NCBI RefSeq assembly: GCF_016808335.1
Contig: NC_053144.1
Location: forward strand, 18,956,403 to 19,020,402
DNA from: Panicum virgatum
Lineage: Eukaryota > Streptophyta > Magnoliopsida > Poales > Poaceae
DNA: 64,000 nt
Direction of reading: 5' to 3'
The position numbers and the translations under genes were made by a program. Under the pieces are notes generated by a model, which made no database searches, was not told the origin of the DNA, and saw only the letters and a list, made by a program, of their open reading frames with translations. Positions 35,013 to 47,171 of this stretch are shown here, one piece after another; the first letter of the stretch is position 1; every line of letters starts with the position of its first letter.

Positions 35013-37809
35013 TCAAGACATAGTTACAAATTGGTCTAGCCACGTTCTCCACTCACGTACATACGGCAAGTTTCTCTTGTATCTGCCCATCCAGCTGTCG
35101 ATGTTCCTGGCGACGCGGTTGATAATGTCCTGAGAACTCGAGTCCGTTTGATCGAAGATAGCAGCATTCCTGGACTTCCATAAGTGCCAGAGGATCTGGA
35201 GGACAATGTCAAGCCGCACATTCTTAGGGAGAGGAGTACTGACTCCTATATCCCAAGGGCGTTGCACAAGGCTACCAGGCACAGAGAAACCCAGGCTAGC
35301 CCAAACATCGCGCGCCCTGCGGCATTCAGAGAAGATGTGAGCATCAGTTTCCAGCACGCCAGTGCAATGTTCGCACCAGGATTCTTCCAGTGTCTTGATG
35401 TTTCTGTAGTGCAAGTAGGCGCGTGTGTTGAGGCGCCCACGGCTAAGCAGCCAGGCGAAGAACTTGACTTTAGTGGGGAGTTTGGTAGACCAAATCTTCA
35501 GCACGTCCACAGCAGGCGCCCCTTCCTGCATGGCTCTGTACGCCCCCCGCGTGTTGAAAAGCTCCCGGTCTGATGCATGAAGAAGGCGCGTTTCCGGGCC
35601 CTCGCCAAGTTCCGCCTGCTCTAGGCAGCTTTGAAGGACGCTCTCATCAGCCCTAGCAGCGTTGGTGAGTCGTGGTCGCAGATGTGCATGGAGGCCAACA
35701 TCCAAAACAGCTCGGACAGCGAGATCCCGTCTTAGGACATGAGAGTAAAGAGCGGGGAACACGTCGCACAGCGGAGTGTTGAAGAGCCAGCGATCATGCC
35801 AGAAGGAGGTGCGATCCCCAGTTCCCACGCACACCCTCGTCAGGTCTTGGTAGCGCTGCAGCTCGTGGGAGATGAGTTTGCCAAGATAAGAGTCCCGGGC
35901 CGCCTCCCTGCTGAGATCCGAGTGGGAGAGGAACCATTGTTTCCAGGGGAGCGGCTCGGGGTCATGGAGTTTGTGCACGAACTTCAGGAGGAGGCAGTGA
36001 TTCATATCAGTGAGATTTTTGACACCGAGGCCACCAAACTCTTTGGGCTGGCACACGCCCGTCCAAGCCACCAGGCAGCTCGAACCATGGCACTGTTCCT
36101 CACTAGTCCAGAGAAAGGCTCGACGCTTGGCATCGAGAGCTTCCACGACCTTCTTTGGGAGCAGGATAGAGGACATGTAGTATATGGGCAAGCTACCGAG
36201 CACAGAGTTGACCAGCACAATTCGGCCACCAGTGCTAAGTAGCCTCGCTTTCCATCCCGCAAGGTAGCGATCAAAAGAGAGCAGGAGGGGCTGGTAGTCA
36301 GCAAACTTAAGCTTGTGTGGGGAAAGGGGGAGTCCCAGATACGTTTGCGGAAAGGAAGAGACAGAGCAACCCAGGATCTCCGCCATCTCCGCAGCGGTGG
36401 TTGCATCAACATGCATAGGAACAAAGGTGGATTTGTGAAAGTTGATCGTCAGGCCGGTCGCGGCAGAGAAATCCTCAAGAATGCGCTTGAGCGCAGTCAT
36501 GGACGCTACATCCCCTTTCATGAGAATCAACGTGTCATCCGCGTACTGAAGGACGGGGCACGAGAGCGTGGCGTCGATGGGATGTTGCAGCTCCCCTCGC
36601 TCAACGCCGCATCGGATGAGTCGCTGAAGGACGTCCGCCACGATGATGAAGAGGTACGGGGAGAGGGGATCACCCTGACGGAGTCCACGCCGACAGGTGA
36701 TCCAACGGCCGGGGACCCCGTTTAACATGACAGCCATTTTACCACTGGTTAGGATCTTGGAGATCCAGCTCCTCCTGTGATCATCGAACCCTCTAGCAGC
36801 TAGAATCCTGTCTAAGCTCCCCCATTCGACCGAGTCGAAGGCCTTTTTAAATCAAGCTTCAGAACCGCCGTGGGCACTTTGCGTTTGTAGCAACAGCTTA
36901 AGAGATCAGCTGCATACACGAAGTTCTCGGCAATGCTCCTCCCATGAATGAAGCCAGTCTGATCAGCGTCAATGAGGAGCGGGATGACCGGTTTCAGCCG
37001 GTTGACCATCACCTTGGTGAATAGCTTCATTGGGCAGTTCTGCAGGGAGATGGGACGGAAGGCATCGGCGGTGCGCGCGACATCCTTCTTCGGGAGCAGG
37101 ACGAGCAAGGCCCTGTTGAGCGCATCCAGGTCAAGACGCCCCCATGGAAATCATGGAACAGAAGTGCGACATCCTCCCGTAGCAATGACCAGAAGTGCTT
37201 GTAAAAAGAAGGTCCAAAACCGTCCGGGCCAGGGCTCGCATGCATGTCCATCGCGAACAGAGCGGCAGTTATCTCGCTTGTAGTGAATGGGGTGGAGACG
37301 TTATGAGAGGCGAGATCTAGGGAGGGGTAGAGGTCACCGAGGTCGAAGTTCCAAGAGGTGCCCCTGGTTTTTCCCAGTAGATCCGAGTAGAAGTTGTGGA
37401 GGACAGCACTCTTGGCGCTGTGCGTCGTGGCAATGACAGTACCACACTCCAAGACAGCAATGTTGTTGCGCCGACGTCTCCCCGAAGCGGCCGCATGGAA
37501 GAAACGGGAGTTCTCATCCCATTCCACGGCAAGACGTACATAGAAGCGCTGGCGCCAGAACGCTAGCTTTTCCGCATGGATATCCTGCAGGCCTCGGATG
37601 GCAATGCACCGAAGCTTCTTCTCATTTGGCTGTAGGGCACGTTGTTCCTCAAGGAGATCAAGAGTGTTGACCAAGATGCGCGTGTCCTGCGCCCGCTGAT
37701 CAATTGGGATGAGGCGTTTCGCCCAGGAGCGACAGGCACCACGGCAATGCTTGAGTTTTTGAACGAAAACCTTGCTGCTTCCTTCACGCGCAGGTCGCGC
37801 AAGCACATC
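35013..37809 (-). pseudogene. LINE ORF2, reverse transcriptase part
   Basis: Reverse transcriptase for target-primed integration. From 37809 leftwards it shows ASPGPDGFGPSFYKHFW and, in the next frame, FRPISLQNCPMKLFTKVMVN and DQTGFIHGRSIAENF. In the long frame 35013-36737 it shows RRGLRQGDPLSPYLF, the catalytic LQYADDTLIL and the GLTINFHKS and YLGLPLS blocks. The C-terminal zf-RVT region has WSTKLPTKVKFFAWLLSRGR and CEHC ... DAHIFSEC. Frameshifts lie near 37130 and near 36850, the latter consistent with one base lost in an A run. Upstream it is cut off from the endonuclease by the LTR insertion. Confidence 0.92.
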
Positions 37810-37814
37810 GTGGA

Positions 37815-40800
37815 TGAAGTGTCCCCTCATAAGAGAAGACTTAAATGTGATACAAAGCACCAGTCCCCAGGAGGCTGATGCCACATTTATTACATCAGAT
37901 GGTTCAAAATCGTACAAACCTTGGAGGACACTCGATACAGATAATGATAATAATTAACCAAGCTACGACATAACACCAGACCGCAAACCACATGGGGTCT
38001 AGCACGGGCTCAGAGTATTGCGACAGCGGAGGCATCTCGAACAGGACCGGTACCACAGGCAAGGTTGGGTGTAGAACGATAACCCTACTCGGCGTCGTCT
38101 GGTACGAAGTCTGGGTCTTCTTCTGTAAAAAGTAAGAGTGGGGTGAGTACAAACGTACTCAGCAAATCCAACCACACCCACGGAGGGGGGTTATAACAGA
38201 ATAATATGCATAGGTAAATCAAGGATAAGGTTACGGTTTAATTTGCAAAAAAACGGTGTTTTATGCGGGGGTTTATTTTACAGAAACCTTTTAGAAATCA
38301 GTTTTTGCAGTAATACGGAGTTCAGGTTTTAAAACTGCTACCGGACTCCCCGTCCGTCGTAGCACACGGCACAACTGCCGGACACAAATCCAAAACAACT
38401 CACACCAGCCCATCCCAAGAAACACTAGTTATGTGACCACACCGTAACTCGCCCAATACCGTGGGCACGGCTATTCGAATAGATTCTTAACTCTGCAGAG
38501 GTGTGCAACTTTACCCACAAGTAGGATACCACAACTCAAACACCGTCGTGTCGGTGTAGATCCCAACATAGCCATTACCCACCATAGCTAAGCCTGACTT
38601 GCCATCACGGGATGCACCAAGGGGTCATCGACCGTTCACTTAGGTATGACCGGGCATAAGTCACTCGGGGCTTATCCCTTTTCCTTAGTCACCCGTTGCT
38701 CTCAGCTCTCCTGATGGCTATCACACCAACTAGTGGGATTTATGCTACGCCGTTGCCCATTCAACGGTCGAGTGATTTGCACGATAGTGGAGTTAGGTGA
38801 GATGACACACCAACTCGGTCCTTAGACACGACAAGATGGATATCTCCCTTCTTTTGCCCTGCCACATTGGCACGAGCACACCAAATGACAAATCCGTAGA
38901 AATGACATCCATCCCATCTACACTTTCTTTACAAAACACCACATTTATCCCATCCCACACGCACACATTTTCTTTATAATATAAATCGTATTATGAGTAA
39001 AGTCCTAAGCGTCCTAATATCGATTAACGTTCAAGCAAAATCAGACATTAATCTAGGTAGTCAAGGAATGGTCATCACAACTCAAGGGGTGGCTATCCAA
39101 CCATATTTTCATGCAAGCAAAAACATATGCAGTTTTATAAAGCAGGCCATTGGGTTGTGTTTATAAAAATTAGGACACAATATGCATCAAAGGATGGGAT
39201 TGAACTTGCCGTCTTCGTAGCCTTCGGGAAAGTCCTGTCCTTCGGGCTCGGGGTCGCGGAACTGGTCCTCGTTCTCCTGCTCACAGTACTGCTCGTTGAC
39301 GGGCTCTCCCTCGTTCACTCCGTGGTCTACAGCACACACCAACAAGCATCCAATCAATATAAAGATCTATCGTTGAGCCCGAGTCAGAATCACATAAAAT
39401 ATGGAGATAGAAGTGGAATTTTTGAGTGGTTTCTTAATGGTAAGGCCAAAACTTGGTTAAGTGAGGCATGATAAAGTCCCGGGTTGTTTCGGGGTCGTTT
39501 GGTACATGAAATGATAGGTTTAGTAAAGGTTCGGGATCGGATAAAGGGTCAGGGGCCTAGTTGTAATTAATCTGGAGGAGGTAGGGGCCTGGTTGAGATT
39601 TTTGGAAATATCTGGGTTATTCTGGAAAGGTCTAGGATGTAATTAGAATTTTGTTTATATGGTGAAAAGGGTTTATTTGAGAATAGAAACTTAGACAGGG
39701 TTTCTTTCGTAAAAAGACCAAAAAGGTGGGAGGTCCCTTTCAGGAATAGAGGGAAGGGGGACGGGTTTTTGGCAAAATTGCCATCCCCTTCCTCCCTCCT
39801 CCACGGGAAACAGAGGAGGCGGCCCAGGGGTGTCAGCGGCGGCCAATCCGGCCGCTCCGGGCTCCGGGGGTGGCCGTGGACCGGGGAAAAAGGGGGAGGG
39901 GGGTACGGGGGACCGATCCCCGGCCTCACCTTGAGCTAGGGTGGCGCACAGAGGCGGCTCGGCGAGAGATGGCGGCGGCGATTGGGAGATGGCTGCGGCG
40001 GCGGCGCTGCGGGTTAGGAGGAGGGGCTAGGGCCGGTGAGTGATGTTGTGGGGGTGGCCAGGGAGCTCGGGGCTCTTTTATAGCCGAGCTAAGGCGGTGG
40101 AGCGGCGTGGGTGGGTGAGATGCGGCGGTGGCGGCCGGCGAGCGGCACGGGCCAGAGTAATGGTGCTCCAGCCGCGTCCGTTCGTCGTGGAGTTGCGTGT
40201 GGTGGTAGCGCGGGCGACGAGGCGGCGAGCAGTGCCGAACTGTGCAGCCAGACAGGGCAGCGACGGGCGTCGCGCGGCGCGGCCCAGCGCGCACGTGGGC
40301 TCGGCGGAGCTCACGTCGCTGCGGCCCGGCGCGTTCGCCACGGCCCGGTGCTCCGTGCGCGCGGGCGCGCAAGCGGGGCGAGGCGTAGCGGGGTGGCGCG
40401 GGCGGCGAGGCGGCGGCGCGCGTGTGCGGGCAGCCTGGCAGCGGCGGGCGGCGCGGCGGTGCTCCGAGCACGCGGTCCACGTGCGTGGACTGGCTCGGCG
40501 GGGCGTGCAGTGGCAAGCCCGTGTGCTTGCGGGCGTGCGCGCGTGGCGACGCCACGGCTCGGCGGTCGTGCGCGTTCGGGCGGCGGCGTCGCGGCTTGGC
40601 GTGGCGAGCCCGCGCCTGCGCGTGCGTGAGCACGGCCCGGAGTGGTCGGGCGCAGTGCGGTGCGCGGCCAGGGCGGTCGTGCAGGGCGAGCGGGATGCGG
40701 GGTGTGGCTCGGGGGCTAGCGGGGGAGGGAGCCGGCCTGGCGGGGCTCGGGGGCGAGCGGGGGAGGGAGCCGGCCTGGCGGGGCTCGGGGCGAGCGGGAG

Positions 40801-41256
40801 CGAGGCAGAGGAGGGAGAAAGGAAGAAGGGAGGGAGAGAAAAGAAAAAGAAAAAGAAAAAAGAGAAAAGGGGAAAAAGAAATGGGAAAAAGGAAAAAGAA
40901 ATAGAGGAAAAGAAAATGGGAGGGAGGGAAAGGAAAAAAAAGAGGGAGGGGGGGCGGTGCGCGCCAGCGGCGACTGCGGCCACGGTCAGCCATGCGTGGC
41001 GTGCGGGCCGCGAGAGTGCGGACCACGGAGGAGAGAGGAAGAAGGAGAGGGGGAAAAAGAGGGGGCTGGATTCGCGGCGGCCGGTCACGACGCGTCGCGT
41101 TGGATGGGAAAGAGATGGGACGTGAATTGAATTCGGGTGTCGGGTTGTTCAGGTGAAATTCTAGGGCTAGGGTTCAGGGTTTAACGGGGAGTCGAGCTCA
41201 ACGACAAAACAGTTTTAGCGCATGATTTGAATTAGTGAGTTTTTCGGGATGTTACA
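37815..41256 (-). mobile_element. Probable solo LTR inserted in the LINE
   Basis: GTGGA flanks the insertion on both sides (37810-37814 and 41257-41261). The element begins TG and ends CA on either strand, as LTRs do. On the - strand it starts TGTAACATCCCG, a start seen in long LTRs of grass gypsy elements. There is no gag or pol, and I saw no internal copy of the ends, which argues for a single LTR left by recombination rather than a full element. A TATA box (CTATAAAAG on the - strand) lies at 40075-40083. The stretch 39950-41050 is GC-rich and purine/pyrimidine biased. A large non-autonomous element is the alternative. Confidence 0.7.
40075..40083 (-). promoter_or_regulatory. TATA box of the solo LTR
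   Basis: CTATAAAAG on the - strand about 1.17 kb inside the 5' end, followed downstream by C-rich sequence. It would divide the LTR into a U3 of about 1.2 kb and an R-U5 of about 2.2 kb. Confidence 0.5.
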
Positions 41257-41261
41257 GTGGA

Positions 41262-42045
41262 TGATCGCCCGGAAGTTTCGGTGGAGGAGCCAAGAATTCT
41301 CAAACCGAAAGCAAGCACTACGAGGGATTCTGGTGCTAGCAGTGAGGAGAAGGGGGACATGGTCCGAGCAGAAGCGTGTCAGAGAGGAGAGTGTGGTGTT
41401 AAGGAAGATTGCATCCCAATCCACGTTAACGAAACACCTATCGAGGCGTACCAGAGTAGGCTCGTCTCGTTTGTTGCTCCATGTGTAAGCCCGGTCAGTC
41501 AGCGGGATTTCAATTAGGCAGAGGGTGTTGATTAACTCGTTAAACTCATTTGCCTCGGTATAGTTGAAACGACCGTTGTTCTTGTCACCAGGACCACGAG
41601 TGAGGTTGAAGTCCCCCATTACCACCCAGGGACCATTCACGGAGGCAGCAACCGCAGCAAGTTCAGAGAAGAAGCATCGCTTGTCCTCGTGGTTGGCAGG
41701 AGTGTAGACATTCGTGAAAGTAAACTCAGTTGTGTCTTGCGCGAGGATGAACCTGGTGGTGAGGGTAAATTGTTCAGCACTGGAGGCACGGAGGCAGCAA
41801 GTATCATCGCTCCAAGCAGTGAGGATCCCCCCCGATGCACCGGTGGAGTCCCGAGCCACGCAGTGCCGCAGCCGGCTGGGGAGAAAGGATGCCGGCCGTT
41901 GCACCAAGAGGGAGGGGAGCTTGGTTTCCTGAAGCGCCGCAATAGTGGGCCGAACAGAGATGAGTTCGGCAAGCACATCGTCCCGACGGGAAACATGGCC
42001 GAGTCCACGAACGTTCCACGAGCAAATTGAGAGGTTCTTATTCAT
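41262..42045 (-). pseudogene. LINE ORF2, endonuclease part
   Basis: An AP-type endonuclease that nicks the insertion site. Starting at the Met of 42045 it reads NKNLSICSWNVRGLG, then ALQETKLPSL (catalytic Glu), GPWVVMGDFNLTR (Asp, Asn), YTWSNKRDEPTLVRLDRCF and SDHVPLLLT (terminal Asp-His), all motifs of L1 endonucleases. The reading frame runs intact to the insertion point at 41261, where the LTR element interrupts it; the rest of ORF2 resumes at 37809. Confidence 0.93.
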
Positions 42046-42378
42046 GGCGAGCATGAGCGGCACCAGAAGAACAAGGACAAGAACAAGGAGGAACGAAGCG
42101 CACAACACAAGCACAACACAGAACTGAGTTCACTAGACAAACAAGAGGCATACAAGTTACACCGGCCGCCACAATGCTGGGACCCCAACCACACATAACA
42201 AACCACCATACGCTCACGACCTAGTGCAGGGGGGGGGCGAGCAAAGCATCAGGCCAAGGACTCACAAGCTCACACAGCGGAGGAGGAGCAGTCCGGACAT
42301 GAAGGACAGGTTCACGCCGGACAGTGAAGCGCCCTCTAGCAGGGTGTGCACAGTACTGATTATTGACTACACACAACA

Positions 42379-45300
42379 TTAGGCCACCTCGGCCACCTCG
42401 TCGTCGTCGGAGAGGTCTGGGAGGCCGCACACACGCCCGAGACAGCGCAGCTTGTTGGAGGAGATGCGGCGAGGCGGAGGGCGCTCGAGAGCCCCAGACC
42501 GAGCGAGCGCCTCCCGCATGCGTGCGGAGGCACGCGCAAGATCCAGCTTGGCCGCCTTGACGCGAGTTGCCTTGGAAGTGGCGTCGACGTAGAGCGGGTC
42601 CTCCTTGGCAGCGAGGCGGAGGCTGTGGCGGCGCGTCCTGGCCATAGAGTCATGGGCCCGCTTGCGGCGAGCACGGCGACGGCGGATGCTAACCTCGTGT
42701 TCCTCGGCCGCCAAGAGATCGCTCAGGGAAGGTGCAAAAGACGGCGACCGACCGATCTCCCGCGCCCCCAGCAGCGGGGAAGGAGACAGTACGGGTGGCG
42801 GGAGATCACGGATCACCACCTGAGGCACAGCAGCAAGCGAGAGAGCACGCCCCAGTGCGCTAACAGCACCTGCGACAAATGACCAAATGGGAACAGAAGG
42901 GTACAAAGGGCGGCCCAACTCACGGCAGGCCGGTGGGGTAGGCCCAGGAGCACCAGCTGGAGGCCCAGATCCACCAAAGAGGGGGGACCCGTGCCCGCAG
43001 CAGGATAGCGGCCCACCAGCGGAAATGGGGGTTGCCCGGGTGGGGAAGTCCCTGGCGCCGGAGGGTTCCCGTCACCGCCGTCGTCGTCCCCCCAATCGGA
43101 GAAGTCCGCCTCGGCAGGGAGCGGCGCGCCGTCCGGGTGCGACCAGAAATGCACCACACGAACCTTGGCGATCCCAGCGAGGGAACCGCCCAGGTTGCGC
43201 ACCATGAGGGAGGGCTTCACCTCGCACTCGTTGTCGAGAAGCACCAGCACCCGAACGACCGAGAAGTCGGCGATGTCCGCACCGGTGACCTCGTCGGCCG
43301 GGCGATCGTCTACCACCTTCAGGCACTCCTTGTCGATGCAGCAGACTTGGCCGTAGACCTGGATGGCACGCGTGATACGCGCCCTAGTCCAGTGCTCGGG
43401 GGGGAAGTTCTTCGCCGCCAACACCGCGAGGCGGCGATAGCGGCAGACGAAGCGGAAGTCGGCCTCCTCGTGGCGCACCAGGCGGAGGAAGTGTCCATCG
43501 AGGCAGATCAGACCGCGACGAATGGTCTCTTCCCGGAAGAAAGGATGCCGGAAGACGACCATCATGGCCCCGTGGGAGGAGGGTGCCAGCCGGACTGGAG
43601 GGTCGCCGCCACGCTGCTCCAGAGCGGTTCGGATGAAGAGCCCTGGGTCAGCGCACTCAGGCTCGATGAAGGCGTAGGCGAGGCGGCGACATGGCCCCAT
43701 GTCCACTGGGGGCATATGGACCTCAACAAAGTCGCCTCCGACGGCGAAGTTATCGCCAGAGGGTGCAGCAGCAGGAGCGGCGGGGAAAGGGGTGGCGGCA
43801 CGCCAAGCATAGGGGCGGCGGTGGTGAACTGCGGCGAAGGCAGGAGAAAAGGCGGCATCGGCGAAGCGGATGGCTGGAGTGCGACGTCGGCCCCCGGGAC
43901 CAGCTGTGGAGCCGGAGGAGGCCGGAGGTAGAGTGGGGGTGGCGGGGGCGCCCAGGATCGACGTCCGCTCGTCGAGCGTCGGCGATCGCCCGAGCGCCTC
44001 ACGCCCAGGCGGGAGTGCACCGGATGGCGGGGGTGCCTGGGGGCGGGGAGGCGAGTCGGAGTCGTCGCTTGTCGGGAGCGCCGGCCTCCGGGCGACCCGC
44101 GCCCAGAGCGTGGCCCGGCCGGCCATCGAGCACGACGCGCTGCGGTGGCCGTAGCGGAGACACTGGCGACACCGAACCGGATCCCGGCTGGCGTCGACGA
44201 GGTGGTCAGCGGCTAAGCACCGGAAGCACTGAGTATGCAGGGAAGGCAGGGACTTGGCACGGCGAAGACGACTGCCATCCGCGGTTTTTAAAGGCGGGGA
44301 GGCAGGGGAGAGCAGAGCCATGAGGTATGGGCGAACCGCTCCTGGAGGGGACGTCGGCGTAGAGTCGTCGGCGAGCGGCGTAGAGGCGGTAGCCTGGGTG
44401 GTGTGACCGCCGTTCGGCGCGCGCGACGAGCGACATCCGTTCGGCGCGTGAGTTGACAGCACCGCCCTGGGAGTTGAATGCGGCACAGAGCTGCAGACAG
44501 TTCGGAGAGAGGGATAATCTGGAGCAGGCGAGCTCACCCCGATTTCCTGGAGATACGGGGCAGGAGCAACAATGGCGGCAAGCTGCCCCCCTGACAGGCG
44601 GGTGGGAGGGGAGTGAATACAGGGTGTGGAATCCACCCCGGGGTCGCGACATGGGCCGCACACGGCCGGCCCAAGAACGTTTGCAGTGGTGGCAGGCCCG
44701 CCCCCGCCCGCGGTTCCAGGATTTTCAAAATGAGGCATGACGTCACCGCCGCTCTTGCCGGGAGAAGCTCCGGCGGCCACGGCAGAGGCAAGGGTGGGGA
44801 AGAGAAGCAAGGAAATGCTCTCCACGACGCAGCGCCCGCGCGAGACGATGTAGTTCGCCATGTTCCTGTCCACTGCACGAGTGGAGAACAGATCCGGCGC
44901 AATACAAACGACATCGAAACGAATGTGCGGACGTGAAAAGCAGTAGTTCAGAACATTGGCAACTTGCACCCTGGAAGGGCTGCCGGCGGCAGCCGCCGGG
45001 CGGATCCAGAAGGTGCCGTCGGAGGAACTACGGAATCTGGCAACGGCGGGAACAGCAAGATGGTGGAAGTGAAGAAGCGCAAAATCGGAGAAGCACACAC
45101 CTGGTGACTGGGATCCGAGGCGGTGCTGCCCCGCGCCCCGGCGGACAGCCGTCCTTGAACGCCGCGTCGGGCACTGGCACACCATGGCGCCGGCGGGGGG
45201 CGCACCAGTAGCGCGCTCCGAGAACACAGTCGCCGGATGCCGAGAAGCGCGACGACGGGGGGACTGGACAGTGGCACCAATGGGAGTGAAGTAGGGGAGG

Positions 45301-45449
45301 GTGGAGGTGGGTAGCGGGAGGAGAGGAGGAAGAGAGGAGCTCAGGTGAGGGAAGTATGGTGGGTCAGGGTGAGGTTCGTCGGCGGCAAGAGGTGCGCCGG
45401 CGGCGTCGCCTGTGGGAGCGCCAAGGGCGCTCCCAAAAGGACTACCCAT
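42379..45449 (-). pseudogene. LINE ORF1, zinc-knuckle protein
   Basis: An RNA-binding partner of ORF2. The first Met inside the element is at 45449; the frame extends further 5' only through a TTG codon that lies beyond the target duplication. A Pro/Ala/Ser-rich N-terminal half leads to a cysteine-rich part with CRQCLRYGHRSASC, a C-x2-C-x4-H-x4-C zinc knuckle (near 44125-44235), preceded by CFRCLAADH. A DUF4283-like region follows (VVFRHPFF, FRFVCRYRRLAVLAAKNFP). The frame ends at 42813, but the typical basic C-terminus (RRHSLRLAAKEDPLYVDATS) continues in another frame to 42379, so a frameshift sits near 42830-42920. Confidence 0.85.
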
Positions 45450-45475
45450 CCCCCTTCCAACTGACACTTTGATTC

Positions 45476-45489
45476 TCGGCGTCCTGGAT
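45476..45489. repeat. LINE target-site duplication, 5' side
   Basis: TCGGCGTCCTGGAT, identical to 34861-34874. Confidence 0.9.
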
Positions 45490-46128
45490 CTCGTCAAGGC
45501 CGTGGCCTCCGATCGCCGGAAGGCACGTGCCTGGATCCCCCCAAAACGGCACGGCCTCGACTCTTGATGAGTGTCCCGGCATCTCGCAGCGTTGACACTT
45601 GAAACCGAAACAACAGTGGTAGCCGAACTGCTGAAACCCTTGCGTTGCCTCGCGCAGCTGTTCTTGTGCTCAGATCAGAGAAGCAGCAGTGAAATCCTCC
45701 GACACAAAACCAGCGTCTCCCTCCGTCTCTGCACGGGTTCCGACGCCCGTGCCGTTAAAAAGTTCACCCGACGGCAGCATGATGGCTGATGGGGAGAGGA
45801 GCCTGCAGCCTGCTGGTGCCGTGCCACGGTCCGGCCTCCGCGACTCTGGCACCGGCAGGCGACCACCGAAATATGCTCGCCTTCGGCGGCAAGGTCGCAC
45901 GGGAGTAAAGCCAACTCAAGGAATAACGGGCACGCGCTGCCGCTGCAGCGCGCCGCGCTGTGAGCCGCGGGGCGAGCACGACAGGAATTCGGGGCGCCCC
46001 GGCAAGCCATTTCCTGTGGCGAGGTCAGGTCAAAACCCAAAAAGGGTTGGCGCACGGGGACAGGGTCACAGGGCATCAGAGCCGACGCCCGAGCCTGCAG
46101 CCTCCGCCGGGGCGGCAGGCTGCTGGAC
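45490..46128. other. Intergenic DNA right of the LINE
   Basis: Before the LINE inserted, this DNA was joined to the sequence ending at 34874. No recognisable gene is present; the open frames at 45675-46165 overlap on both strands. Confidence 0.5.
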
Positions 46129-46131
46129 TAA

Positions 46132-46486
46132 GGGTGTGTTTAGTTTATTTTGCAAAATTGTGTAAAGATGTAAATATGGCATTTGAAGTACTAAATGAAG
46201 TCTATTTGCAAAACTTTTTGCATAGATGGGTTGTAAATCGCGAGACGAATCTAATGATGCTAATTAATCCATGTTTAAACAATAATTAGCGGATGGTTAC
46301 TGTAGCATCACTGTTGCAAATCATGGATTAAGTAGGCTCATTAGAATCGTCTCGCGATTTACAGCCCATCCATACAAAAAAATTTGTAAATAGACTTCAT
46401 TTAGTACTTCAAATTAGCAAGATACCGTTTCACTTTAATGCGTTTACGACTTTTTTGCGTTTACACGCAAAGAACTAAACAGGGCC
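46132..46486. mobile_element. MITE with TAA duplication and long internal hairpin
   Basis: A 355-bp element beginning GGGTGTGTTTAGTTT and ending AACTAAACAGGGCC, flanked by TAA on both sides (46129-46131 and 46487-46489), as expected for Tourist-type insertion. The interior is itself largely palindromic: GTAAATCGCGAGACGAATCT pairs with a near-perfect complement about 100 bp on. It shares blocks with the elements at 2983 and 50471. Non-coding, but its RNA would fold into a long hairpin. Confidence 0.82.
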
Positions 46487-46611
46487 TAAAGCGGAAGCAA
46501 CGAACATACCAGCCGGCAGCCCCCACACCGTTTACCTGTGCCTGTGACACTGCCTGTGCCTGTGCTTCAGACCACAGACCATTCCACAGAGCCAGCTAAG
46601 CTAGCGTCTCA

Positions 46612-46845
46612 GGCCCCGTTTAGTTCCCAAAATTTTTCCTACACTATCCGTCACATCGAATTTTTCGACACATGCATGAAGTATTAAATGTAGTTGGAAA
46701 AAATAACTAATTACACAGTCTAACTGATTAGCACGAGATGAATTTTTTAAGCCTAATTAGTTTATAATTGGATATTATTTGTCAAATAACAACGAAACGT
46801 GCTACAGTGACTTTTCACCCAACTTTTCGTGAACTAAACACGGCC
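46612..46845. mobile_element. Tourist-like MITE, family A, copy 3
   Basis: 234 bp from GGCCCCGTTTAGTTC to GAACTAAACACGGCC, with TCA directly on both sides. It is the best preserved of the three family A copies in the window, the others being at 2297 and 2662. No coding capacity. Confidence 0.85.
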
Positions 46846-47171
46846 TCAATCATGGCTCTCAAGCACAGGCCCTCATTCCGAGGCTGAATAGAAATTCGAC
46901 GCGACACATTTCAGTTTTCGCAAGAATCTGGATTTTTTGCCTCGCTCCAAGCACAGACGCTTCTGAAACTGCCAAACTGAAGAGTGAGAGTTGTCACCGT
47001 TCAGCAAGCGACCGACCATGCTGCCGCAAGAGCGGAGCAGATGTATTCCTGTGGTTATCATTCAAGCGAAGCACACTCCAAGTTGCTGCTAATGTACTGG
47101 GCAGGTGACAGGATGCAGCAAGATTGGCTGGCCACGAGGGATCATGGTGATGGACTGATGGTAGCCCGGAC

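Larger units (their letters stand above)
34875..45475 (-). mobile_element. Full-length L1-type LINE, split by an LTR insertion
   Basis: The 14-bp sequence TCGGCGTCCTGGAT flanks the element exactly (34861-34874 and 45476-45489). The 3' end is at the left, with a short poly(A) tail (T run at 34875-34883). The order on the - strand is ORF1 (zinc knuckle), ORF2 endonuclease, RT and a C-terminal zinc-binding region: a complete plant L1. Without the 3442-bp insertion and its duplication the LINE is about 7.15 kb. ORF1 starts only 26 bp from the 5' end. Frameshifts in ORF1 and ORF2 plus the insertion make it inactive. The perfect duplication shows that it arrived as a full-length copy. Confidence 0.94.

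Noticed and set aside
39926..41125. Long open frames of 336-366 codons on both strands
   Set aside because: They overlap in opposite strands inside a GC-rich, purine-biased part of the LTR insertion; the translations are low-complexity Arg/Pro/Ala and no motif is seen.
34790..45560. A possible host reading frame across the LINE insertion point (joining 34800-34874 to 45490-45545)
   Set aside because: The frame is short and ends quickly in a stop, with no known family; chance openness in GC-rich DNA is more likely.
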